Source of the DNA: Rathayibacter agropyri
GTDB taxonomy: Bacteria > Actinomycetota > Actinomycetes > Actinomycetales > Microbacteriaceae
Direction of reading: 5' to 3'
DNA length: 64,000 bases
Assembly: GCF_013249015.1 (NCBI RefSeq)
Contig: NZ_JABRPL010000001.1
Span: 668,318-732,317, forward strand
Shown here: positions 7,959-15,294 of the stretch, in pieces
Layout: each line of letters begins with the position of its first letter
Numbering within the stretch: the stretch's first letter is position 1
Notes under the pieces: model-generated
Seen by the model: only the letters and a program-made list of their open reading frames with translations
Databases searched by the model: none
Told to the model about the DNA's origin: nothing
Translations under genes and position numbers: made by a program

Positions 7959-8711
7959 CTATTTCCCTTCGTCGATGGGGGTTCCCACCACCGCGCGTCG
8001 TCGGGGCGACGAGGCGCGGAATCCTGTGCGGCCGGCGGTACCTGACAGTCCCAGCACGACTCCGCGGGGCACCGCGAGGCGCTGGAGCACGGCGAAGACC
8101 ACCTCGCTGACCAACGTCAGCAGGATCACGAGGATCGAGCCGGCGAGCATCTGCGGATAATCGCCCGATTTCACGCCGCGGAAGATGTACTGCCCGAGAC
8201 CGCCGGCGCCGATGTAGTCGGCGAGCGTAGCCGTGGCGATGATCTGCAGCGTCCCCGAGCGCAGCCCACCGAGCAGCAGGGGCAGGCCGAGCGGGACTTC
8301 GACCCGCGTGAGGATCTGCCACTCCGTCATGCCGAGAGCGCGTGCGGCGTCGATGGTGCGGCGATCGACAGCCTCGAGCCCCGAGTACGCCCCGGCCAGC
8401 ACCGAGGGGATCGCGAGCACGACGAGCGCGATCAGGGGAGCACCCAGACCGAGACCCAGGCTCATGGCCGCGAGCACGAGCACGCCGAGTGTGGGCAGTG
8501 CACGCAGGCCGCCGGCGATCGGGACCGCGACGCCCTTGCCGCGGCCGGTGTGCCCGATCAGATATCCGATCGGGATCGCGATCGCCGCGGCGATCACCAG
8601 CACCAGAAGGCTGATGCCGACGTGCTGGGCGACGCGGGTGGGGATCGCGTAGTTCCCGGTCCAGTGCGCGGGATCGGCGATCCATGCGAACGCCTCGGCG
8701 ATCAGGTTCAC
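7959..8711 (-). CDS. osmoprotectant ABC transporter permease
   Basis: A 250-residue membrane permease of the ProW/OpuBD type with about six helices. The ABC-coupling (EAA-like) loop is ALGMTEWQILTRVEVPLGLP. It overlaps the upstream permease by 4 bases and leaves 2 bases before the lipoprotein gene. The last 30 residues are an Arg-rich cytoplasmic tail. Works with the second permease as the translocation pair. Confidence 0.92.
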   Translation of the reverse strand: MNLIAEAFAWIADPAHWTGNYAIPTRVAQHVGISLLVLVIAAAIAIPIGYLIGHTGRGKGVAVPIAGGLRALPTLGVLVLAAMSLGLGLGAPLIALVVLAIPSVLAGAYSGLEAVDRRTIDAARALGMTEWQILTRVEVPLGLPLLLGGLRSGTLQIIATATLADYIGAGGLGQYIFRGVKSGDYPQMLAGSILVILLTLVSEVVFAVLQRLAVPRGVVLGLSGTAGRTGFRASSPRRRAVVGTPIDEGK

Positions 8712-9394
8712 GAGACCACCGCCTTCTCGACGGCATCCGGGCGGCGAGTACGGCGCGCCCCGTCAAGCGCGGTCCAGGGCATCAGGAGTCGCCCGATCAG
8801 CACCAGCAGCCCGTCGAGCAGCAGCGCGAGCGCGATGGTCAGCACGATGCCCGTCATGATCTCTCCGCTGATGCCGCGCTGGAAGCCGTCCGTGAACAGC
8901 AGGCCGAGGCTCTGAATGCCCAGGACGGCACCGACAGTGACGAGGCTGACCGTGCTCACGGTCACGACCCGAAGGCCCGAGAGCAACACGGGGCCCGCCA
9001 GCGGAAATTCGACCCGCCAGAACCGTGCCCAGCCGGAGTAGCCCATCGCGGTCGCCGACTGGCGAACGTCGTCCGACACGGCGCCGAGCGCGTCCGACGT
9101 GGTTCGCACCATGAGCGCCACGCCGTAGAGGGTGAGGCCGGTGATCACGTTGGCGCTTGAGCGCAGCGGAAGGCCCAGCAGGACGGGGAGCAGGATGAAC
9201 ATGGCCAGCGACGGAATCGCGTAGAGCACGCCAAGCCCGGTCAGGAGGGTGCCTCGGCTCCAGCGGTAGCGGTTCGCGAACCAGCCGAACGGCAGTGAGA
9301 CGAGGAAGCTCAGGAGGATCGGTGGGACTGAGAGGGCCAGGTGCGCCAGCAGGTTCGCGACGATCGCGTCCGTGTTGTTGACGACCCAGTTCAC
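8708..9394 (-). CDS. osmoprotectant ABC transporter permease
   Basis: A 228-residue permease homologous to the next gene, with five to six helices and the coupling loop AMGYSGWARFWRVEFPLAGP. The start overlaps the ATPase stop by 4 bases. Two different permease genes flanking each other, an ATPase and a lipoprotein is the OpuC/OsmU arrangement for betaine, choline or carnitine import. Confidence 0.92.
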   Translation of the reverse strand: MNWVVNNTDAIVANLLAHLALSVPPILLSFLVSLPFGWFANRYRWSRGTLLTGLGVLYAIPSLAMFILLPVLLGLPLRSSANVITGLTLYGVALMVRTTSDALGAVSDDVRQSATAMGYSGWARFWRVEFPLAGPVLLSGLRVVTVSTVSLVTVGAVLGIQSLGLLFTDGFQRGISGEIMTGIVLTIALALLLDGLLVLIGRLLMPWTALDGARRTRRPDAVEKAVVS

Positions 9395-10221
9395 TCGACC
9401 GAGCCGTCCTGTGTGCGCAGCACTCCAGTCGGGCGCCCGTCGCCGTCGACCACGATCTGCGCGCCGTCGCGCTCCTCGACCCGCAGCGACCGCTTGCCGC
9501 GGTCAGCCCCGACAAAGCCTGCGACGAACTCGCTGGCGGGCCGCGCGAGGATCTCGGCCGGCGAGCCCTTTTGCGCGATCCGGCCGCCCTTCTCGAGGAT
9601 CACGACCTGATCGCCGAGAAGGAACGCCTCGTCGATGTCGTGAGTGACGAAGACGACGGTCTTGTCGAGCTCGTCCTGGAGCCGCAGGGTCTCGCGTTGC
9701 AGATCGGCCCGCACGAGCGGATCGACAGCGCCGAAAGGCTCGTCCATCAGCAGGATGTTGGGGTCGACGGCTAAGCCGCGCGCGACTCCGACGCGCTGCT
9801 GTTGCCCACCGGAGAGCTGGCTGGGATAGCGGGAGGCGAGCGCACGGTCGAGGCCAACGGTGTCCATGAGCTCGAGGGCTCGGGCGTGCGCGGGCTTCTT
9901 GGCGACGCCATTTAGCCGTGGGACCGTGGCGATGTTGTCGATCACCCTCCGGTGCGGGAGAAGACCCGAGTTCTGCATCACGTAGCCGATCCGCCGACGC
10001 AGGGCCACGGCCGGGAGCGAGGCGATGTCCTCGCCGTCGATCTTGATCGTGCCCGACGTCGGCTCGATCATGCGGTTGATCATCCTGAGGATCGTGGTCT
10101 TGCCGCAACCCGACGAGCCGACGAACACCGTGGTCTGCCGCGACGGCAGGACCAGGGAGAAGTCATCGACGGCCCTCGTACCATCCGGGTACCGCTTGCT
10201 CACTCTGCGAAATTCGATCAC
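9391..10221 (-). CDS. osmoprotectant ABC transporter ATP-binding protein
   Basis: A 276-residue ATPase that drives the importer. Walker A GSSGCGKT, Q-loop in RIGYVMQNSGLLPHR, signature LSGGQQQRVG and Walker B ILLMDEPFGAVDPL are all intact. The open frame reaches 10320, but the GTG at 10221 begins VIEFRRVSKRYPDG, the normal family N-terminus, and has GAAGGCAGG upstream. Betaine ATPases often end in two CBS domains that sense ionic strength; here only about 40 poorly matching residues follow the ATPase core, so that sensor seems reduced or lost. Confidence 0.93.
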   Translation of the reverse strand: MIEFRRVSKRYPDGTRAVDDFSLVLPSRQTTVFVGSSGCGKTTILRMINRMIEPTSGTIKIDGEDIASLPAVALRRRIGYVMQNSGLLPHRRVIDNIATVPRLNGVAKKPAHARALELMDTVGLDRALASRYPSQLSGGQQQRVGVARGLAVDPNILLMDEPFGAVDPLVRADLQRETLRLQDELDKTVVFVTHDIDEAFLLGDQVVILEKGGRIAQKGSPAEILARPASEFVAGFVGADRGKRSLRVEERDGAQIVVDGDGRPTGVLRTQDGSVE

Positions 10222-10327
10222 GCCCGTGCCTGCCTTCGCGCCGCCGTACTGCGTGCCTCGACTCACCGGCTCCAAGCAGAACCGACGGTCAGCAAAACAC
10301 CATTCGTGGCGAGGTGCCAACCCGGAT

Positions 10328-10350
10328 GTCGAAGCATTGCGCGATTCGAC
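10328..10350. promoter_or_regulatory. inverted repeat upstream of the osmoprotectant operon
   Basis: GTCGAA at 10328-10333 and TTCGAC at 10345-10350 form a perfect 6-bp inverted repeat with 11 bases between, in the 137-base gap between the TetR gene and the ABC operon. A candidate site for that TetR protein; not proven. Confidence 0.3.
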
Positions 10351-10358
10351 GAAGGAGG

Positions 10359-11033
10359 CTAGGCGGTCGCCTCCGGAGGCGCCGAGACGTCCCCGTAGTG
10401 CGCGATCATGTAGTTGCGCAGCAGCGTGCGGCTCTCGTCGATGAATCGCTGGTCGCCGCTCGGATCGATGAGGAACGCCCGCGTCAGCAGTGCGTCGGCG
10501 ACTTCGATCGTGACCTCGAGACGGAAGGACAGTTGGGCGCCGCCCGGCAGGCCGTACTCGGATGCGAGGATCTCAGCGAAGCGACGGGCGAAGAAGCCGG
10601 CCTCGAAAGCCTCTCCTGCGACCTCGGGCGCGTGGATCGTGTCGACGAAACGGATCGACCGGAAGCCCGGCTCGTTCCGGTGCATCTCGACGAAGGCGTC
10701 GATCGAACAGTCAACAGCATCCCACCAGGTGGCCGGCTCGGTGTCGCGGATCTGGGTGATGACGCGGCGACGGAAGCGCTCAAGCGCTCGCTCGCGCAAC
10801 GCCTGGAGGACCGCAATGCGGTCGGGGAAGTAGCGGTAGACGGTGCCGATGGCGGCACCGGCACGCTCAGCGACCATCGCGGTGGTGAGGCGGTCGAAGC
10901 CCACCTCGTCGACGACGGACGCGGCAGCATCAAGTAGGGACGCGAGCCGGGCGGCGCTTCGCACCTGCACGGGCTCGTTCCGAACCTGGGGCGATTCGCC
11001 GAACGGGCGGTCGACGAGATTTCCAAGAGGCAC
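10359..11033 (-). CDS. TetR family transcriptional regulator
   Basis: A 224-residue repressor. The N-terminal helix-turn-helix is clear: ARLASLLDAAASVVDEVGFDRLTT followed by VAERAGAAIGTVYRYFPDR. The C-terminal ligand domain is TetR-like but not assignable. GTG start with AAGGAG seven bases upstream. It is immediately upstream of, and on the same strand as, the osmoprotectant operon, which makes that operon a likely target. The ligand is unknown. Confidence 0.88.
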   Translation of the reverse strand: MPLGNLVDRPFGESPQVRNEPVQVRSAARLASLLDAAASVVDEVGFDRLTTAMVAERAGAAIGTVYRYFPDRIAVLQALRERALERFRRRVITQIRDTEPATWWDAVDCSIDAFVEMHRNEPGFRSIRFVDTIHAPEVAGEAFEAGFFARRFAEILASEYGLPGGAQLSFRLEVTIEVADALLTRAFLIDPSGDQRFIDESRTLLRNYMIAHYGDVSAPPEATA

Positions 11034-11176
11034 GGCGGGCTCCTTCGGTCGGGGTTCCTACAATCGTACGCACGCCGAGCACTTCTCGGTGTCATTTGAT
11101 GGAAGGTTTCTCGTGTTCGGCGCGCTTTTCGGCGCTTTCGCGGCATCGAGAGGGCACGGAAGACCAGGAGAACGCC

Positions 11177-11893
11177 ATGTGTGGACGATTCGTCCTCGCG
11201 CAGACCACCGCCGACCTCGTCGCGCTTTTCGACATCGACGAACCGGGCGCCGACCTCCCTGAGCCCTCCTGGAACATCGCGCCCACTCAGCGGATCGCCG
11301 TGGTCGCCGAATCGATGAAGGGCGTCGAGGAGGGCAGTCCGCCTCGCCGCAGGCTGGCGGGCGCCCGCTGGGGGCTCGTGCCCCGCTCCACTGCCGATCC
11401 CTCCGCCGGACCGCCACTGATCAACGCCAGGATCGAGTCGGTCGCCGAGAAACCGTCCTTCCGCGAGTCATACGGGGCTCGGCGCGCGATCATCCCCGCC
11501 TCCGGCTGGTACGAGTGGCAGGGTGGGGCCGACGGCACACGATCGCCGGTCTACGTGTCGCCAGGTGAAGGTTCGCTCGTACTCTTCGCCGGTCTCTACG
11601 AGTGGTGGCGCTCCAGGGAGTCGGGGGCGCCGTGGCTCCTCTCCGCGACGATCATGACCCGTCCCTCGGCCGGAGCGCTCGCTGACGTGCACGAGCGGAT
11701 GCCTGTGCTGCTGCAGCCCGAGCTGATCGAGGACTGGCTCGACCCCGTGACGCCGGGCGACGGCGAACTGCTCCGCACCACTGCCGAGGGGGCCGCCGAG
11801 CTCGCAGAGGAACTCACGGTACGCAGGGTCGGGAGCGAGGTCGGCTCCGTGTCGGCAGGCGGGCCGGATCTGATCCGGCCTCTGGAGTCGTGA
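11177..11893 (+). CDS. SRAP-domain protein (HMCES/YedK family), abasic-site crosslinker
   Basis: A 238-residue SOS-response-associated protein. SRAP proteins remove their initiator Met so that Cys2 can bind abasic sites in single-stranded DNA. The sequence MCGRFVLAQ begins at the ATG 11177, which has an AGGAGA site; the frame is open from 11096 but an upstream start would bury the Cys and is rejected. Also present: NARIES, ASGWYEW with the catalytic Glu region, and the HERMPVLL motif with the active His. No LexA box was identified upstream. Divergent from the TetR gene. Confidence 0.93.
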   Translation: MCGRFVLAQTTADLVALFDIDEPGADLPEPSWNIAPTQRIAVVAESMKGVEEGSPPRRRLAGARWGLVPRSTADPSAGPPLINARIESVAEKPSFRESYGARRAIIPASGWYEWQGGADGTRSPVYVSPGEGSLVLFAGLYEWWRSRESGAPWLLSATIMTRPSAGALADVHERMPVLLQPELIEDWLDPVTPGDGELLRTTAEGAAELAEELTVRRVGSEVGSVSAGGPDLIRPLES

Positions 11894-11965
11894 CCGGCCG
11901 ATGACAGGGCGGCACGGAGGAGAGCGCGCTCAGCGCATCCGCAGCACGTCTGCCACACTGGGCGG

Positions 11966-13021
11966 ATGCCGCTGACGCCCGAGAGCAAGCCCCTGAGCGC
12001 GAGCACGGCAGAGGTCCTGCACCGCGCCGCCCGACTCGAGGACCGGCTCCACGCTTTCCGAATGGGGCGAGTGCAGCGCAAGGGCCACGTCCCCCGGGTC
12101 ATCCCGTACACCGGCTATGGGACGACCCAGCTGCTGCGGGTGCTCGCCCGCGTCCTCTACACACGGCCGACACCCCCCGGAGTGGAGGAAGTGCGCCCGG
12201 TAGAGGGCGTGCGCGGCTGGCGGAGCTTCACGAGCGTGTTCGTCAGCGGAGCCGTCGTCTCGGTCGAGGTCGACGGGCAGCGGCACGAGGTGACCGCCGA
12301 CCGCGGTGGCGTCATCGACGCCGACCTGCCGATCACCCTCTCCCCCGGTTGGCACACGATTACTCTCTCGACCGCCGAGTCCAAGCCGGTCGAGGCGCCC
12401 GTGTTCATCGTGCGGCCGGACGCCCGCCTCGGCGTGGTGTCCGACGTCGATGACACCGTCATGGTGACCGCGCTCCCCCGCCCGTTCGTGGCGGCCTGGA
12501 ATACCTTCGTCCTCGACGAGCATGCGCGGATGCCCACTCCCGGGATGGCCGTGTTCCTCGACCGCTTCGCCCGCCAGTACGAGGGCTCACCCGTCATCTA
12601 TCTCTCGACAGGAGCGTGGAATGTCGCTCCGGCGCTCACGCGATTCCTCTCGCGGCACCTGTACCCCGCCGGTGCCCTCCTCCTGACCGACTGGGGACCC
12701 ACGCACGACCGCTGGTTCCGCAGCGGGAAGCAGCACAAAGAGGAGAACCTCCGCCGGCTTGCCAGGGAGTTCCCCGACGTGCGCTGGCTGCTGGTGGGGG
12801 ACGACGGGCAGCACGACGAGGAGATCTACTCGGACTTCGCGCACGAGCATCCGGACAATGTGGCTGCTATCGCGATCCGGCAGCTGTCGACCGGGGAAGC
12901 GGTGCTCGCGGGCGGCCGCTCAACGGCGCAGGACCGCTCCCGCACGAGCGGCACGCCGTGGGTCTACGCGCCCGATGGGGCAGGCATCTCGGAGCAGCTG
13001 AAGGAACTCGGCATCCTCTGA
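11966..13021 (+). CDS. App1-domain phosphatase (DUF2183)
   Basis: A 351-residue protein with a C-terminal App1 phosphatidate-phosphatase catalytic domain. The HAD-like signature VVSDVDDTV (Asp160, Asp162) is followed by YLSTGAWNVAP, a Lys in SGKQHKEEN and GDDGQHDEEIY, so all four acidic/basic motifs of the fold are kept. The first 150 residues form a beta-rich domain (VSVEVDGQRHEV...). In yeast App1 dephosphorylates phosphatidate; in bacteria the substrate is unproven. The ATG at 11966 is preceded by CACACT at 6 bases, consistent with a leaderless mRNA. Confidence 0.82.
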   Translation: MPLTPESKPLSASTAEVLHRAARLEDRLHAFRMGRVQRKGHVPRVIPYTGYGTTQLLRVLARVLYTRPTPPGVEEVRPVEGVRGWRSFTSVFVSGAVVSVEVDGQRHEVTADRGGVIDADLPITLSPGWHTITLSTAESKPVEAPVFIVRPDARLGVVSDVDDTVMVTALPRPFVAAWNTFVLDEHARMPTPGMAVFLDRFARQYEGSPVIYLSTGAWNVAPALTRFLSRHLYPAGALLLTDWGPTHDRWFRSGKQHKEENLRRLAREFPDVRWLLVGDDGQHDEEIYSDFAHEHPDNVAAIAIRQLSTGEAVLAGGRSTAQDRSRTSGTPWVYAPDGAGISEQLKELGIL

Positions 13022-13037
13022 CGCACCGCCCCGTCAC

Positions 13038-13078
13038 GACGGAGCCGCCCGCTCCCGGATGGGAGGGGCGGCTCCGTC
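13038..13078. terminator. bidirectional terminator hairpin
   Basis: A 13-bp perfect stem (13038-13050 with 13066-13078), continued by CTCCC/GGGAG around a GGAT loop with one bulged G. It lies between the convergent App1-type gene and the YceI gene. Confidence 0.75.
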
Positions 13079-13090
13079 ACACAGCGCGAA

Positions 13091-13645
13091 CTACGCCTGG
13101 TGCGTGGCCTGGAGGTCGAGGGTGATGGTGACCTTCTCGCCGATGAGCACGCCACCGGTCTCGAGGGCGGCGTTGTACGTGAGGCCGAAGTCGGTGCGGT
13201 CGATCGTCGTCTTGGCGGTGAGGCCAGCCTTGTAGTTGCCGTACGGGTCGGTGCCGAAGCCGCCGAACTCGACCTCGAAGGTGACGGGCTTGGTGGTGCC
13301 CTTGATGGTGAGGTCGCCATCGACGAGGAAGTCGTCGCCGTTCGGGCGGACCGACGTCGAGACGAAGTGGATCTGGGGGTACTGCTCGGCCTCGAAGAAA
13401 TCACCGGTGCGAAGGTGGCCGTCGCGGTTGGGCTCGTTGGTGTTGACGGATGCGACCTCGGCGGTGGCTTCGACCGTGGAGTCGAGCGGGTTCTCGCCGG
13501 TGGTGAAGGTCGCGGTGAAGCGCTCGAACGTGCCCTTGACCTTGCTGATCATCAGGTGGCGGACGCTGAACGCGACCTCGCTGTGGGTGGGGTCGATGGT
13601 CCAGGTGCCGGCCTTGTAGCCGGGGATGGTGATGATGTCGGTCAT
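13091..13645 (-). CDS. YceI family lipocalin-like protein
   Basis: A 184-residue protein with the YceI fold, a lipocalin-like barrel that binds polyisoprenoid lipids. The start GTWTIDPTHSEVAFSVRHLMISKVKG is the family signature, and the C-terminus VLIGEKVTITLDLQA is complete. There is no signal peptide, so it is probably cytoplasmic as usual in actinobacteria. The ATG at 13645 has an AGGAGA site; the upstream part of the open frame is not conserved. A palindromic site upstream may be a MarR-type operator. Confidence 0.9.
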   Translation of the reverse strand: MTDIITIPGYKAGTWTIDPTHSEVAFSVRHLMISKVKGTFERFTATFTTGENPLDSTVEATAEVASVNTNEPNRDGHLRTGDFFEAEQYPQIHFVSTSVRPNGDDFLVDGDLTIKGTTKPVTFEVEFGGFGTDPYGNYKAGLTAKTTIDRTDFGLTYNAALETGGVLIGEKVTITLDLQATHQA

Positions 13646-13729
13646 AGTTTCTCCTCGAGAGTGACGGTCGTCGCAGGGAGAGTATCCCCGTCCGATGTAT
13701 GCAAGCGCATCGACGGTGCCCAGTATTGC

Positions 13730-13747
13730 ATGTAGCGACAACTACAT
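13730..13747. promoter_or_regulatory. inverted repeat upstream of yceI
   Basis: ATGTAG-CGACAA-CTACAT: perfect 6-bp arms with a 6-base centre, 85 bases upstream of the YceI start. The size and the AT-rich arms fit MarR-type operators. No MarR gene is in the window. Confidence 0.4.
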
Positions 13748-13838
13748 CACCTTCGACTCTGTTCAGCATGTGCATCATCTGCGGAACGACGGGGGCCGAG
13801 CCCCGGACGGGGGCGGCCAACCGCTTACCCACCGCGGG

Positions 13839-15212
13839 TCAGTGGTTCGCCGATGGTGAATTCCGAATGCCCAGCAGCGAGACGGCTCCGCCCGCGAACA
13901 GGAGCGCCGCCGTCGCCACCGCCGCCCGGGAGAAGCCCTCGACGTCGAGCGAGCCGTGGACGACGAACGAGGTCGCGGCGATCGCGACGAGGCCCGCGAT
14001 GCGCGAGACGGCGTTGTTCACCGCGGAACCGACTCCGCTGTGGCCGTCTGCCACTGCCCCGAGGATCGTCGACGTCAGCGGCGCCACGGTCATCGCCAGG
14101 CCGAACCCGAATAAGAGAATCCCGGGCAACAGCTGCGTGACGTACTCGGCCGACTGATCAACGAAGGCGAGAAAGAGGAAGCCGACCCCGGCGAGGAGAG
14201 GGCCGACGCCCATGAACAGCCGCGGGCCGAACCGCGCCGAGAGCGTACCGGACACCTGCGAGAGCAGGAGGAGCAGGATCGTGGGCGGCAGGGTCGCTAG
14301 GCCGGCCAGCGTCGCCGAGAAGCCCAGGGTCTGCTGGAGGAAGAGCCCGAGGGTGAAGAACCCGAACGACAGCGCTCCGTAGACGAACGCCGTCGAGACG
14401 TTGCCGACCGTGAAGTTGCGGGAGGCGAACAACGAGAGCGGCAGCATCGGATGCGGCACGCACCGCTCCCACAGCACGAAGGCGACGAGCGCTGCGATCC
14501 CTCCGACCAGTGCGACCAGGACAAGCGGATGAGCGAGACCAAGCCGCTCCTGCTCGATCAGCGCGAAGACCGGACCACCGAGTCCGACCACACCCAGCAC
14601 CGCGCCCACGCCGTCGATCGGCACACGGCTCCCGGAGTCGACCGCTCCGAGCCGGCGCAGCAGCACGAGCGTGACGGCAATGGGCAGGATGTTGAGGGCG
14701 AAGACGTAGCGCCAGGACCCCGCGTCGACGAGGAGGCCGCCGAGGAGGGGGCCGGCGATCGTCGCGGTCCCGGTCCAGGCCGTCCAGGCGCCGATGGTGC
14801 GCCCCTGCGCGGCACCGTGCACGGTCGCGATGATGAGCGCGAGCGAACTCGGCACCAGGATCGCCCCCGCGGCGCCCTGCAGCATCCGGGCGACGATGAG
14901 CACCTCCGCCGTCGGCGCGAGCGCGCAGAGCAGCGAGGTGACGCCGAAGCCGATCAGGCCGATCATCATGCTGCGCGCGCGACCGATCCGGTCGGCCAGC
15001 GAGCCGGCGACCAGGATGAGCGCGCCCAGAGTGATGAGGTAGCCGTCGACGACCCACTGCTGCACCGCGAGGCCGCCGCCCCACTCACGGGTGATCGCGG
15101 GTAGCGCGACATTCACGACAGTCCCGTCGAGGAAGGCGACGAAGGAGGCGAGAACGGCCACCACGAGCACCGCGCGGCGGCGCGTCTCGGCGGGGTCGAC
15201 GGAGGCGGTCAT
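13839..15212 (-). CDS. MFS drug exporter, DHA2 (14-helix) family
   Basis: A 457-residue proton-driven exporter. Motif D1 LDGTVVNVALP in helix 1, motif A GSLADRIGRARSM between helices 2 and 3, and the antiporter motif C region GTATIAGPLLGGLLV in helix 5 place it in the EmrB/QacA branch, which exports drugs and other amphipathic compounds. Hydrophobicity fits 14 helices. The ATG at 15212 has GTGGAG upstream. Substrate cannot be predicted. Divergent from the PBP gene with 82 bases between starts. Confidence 0.9.
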   Translation of the reverse strand: MTASVDPAETRRRAVLVVAVLASFVAFLDGTVVNVALPAITREWGGGLAVQQWVVDGYLITLGALILVAGSLADRIGRARSMMIGLIGFGVTSLLCALAPTAEVLIVARMLQGAAGAILVPSSLALIIATVHGAAQGRTIGAWTAWTGTATIAGPLLGGLLVDAGSWRYVFALNILPIAVTLVLLRRLGAVDSGSRVPIDGVGAVLGVVGLGGPVFALIEQERLGLAHPLVLVALVGGIAALVAFVLWERCVPHPMLPLSLFASRNFTVGNVSTAFVYGALSFGFFTLGLFLQQTLGFSATLAGLATLPPTILLLLLSQVSGTLSARFGPRLFMGVGPLLAGVGFLFLAFVDQSAEYVTQLLPGILLFGFGLAMTVAPLTSTILGAVADGHSGVGSAVNNAVSRIAGLVAIAATSFVVHGSLDVEGFSRAAVATAALLFAGGAVSLLGIRNSPSANH

Positions 15213-15281
15213 GCGCGGGCTCCACTCACGTGCTCACCGTACCGGCGAGCGGAGTGGCGCGCCGGGTTCAGCTGCGTCGCC

Positions 15282-15287
15282 TACTCT
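15282..15287 (+). promoter_or_regulatory. -10 box for leaderless PBP transcript
   Basis: TACTCT, 7 bases before the ATG at 15295, with no Shine-Dalgarno in between. Confidence 0.5.
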
Positions 15288-15294
15288 CGTAGCC

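Noticed and set aside
7027-8766. A 579-residue fusion protein in the frame of the betaine-binding protein
   Set aside because: The part before 7956 is an Arg-rich shadow of the permease gene; a ribosome site and signal peptide mark the real start.
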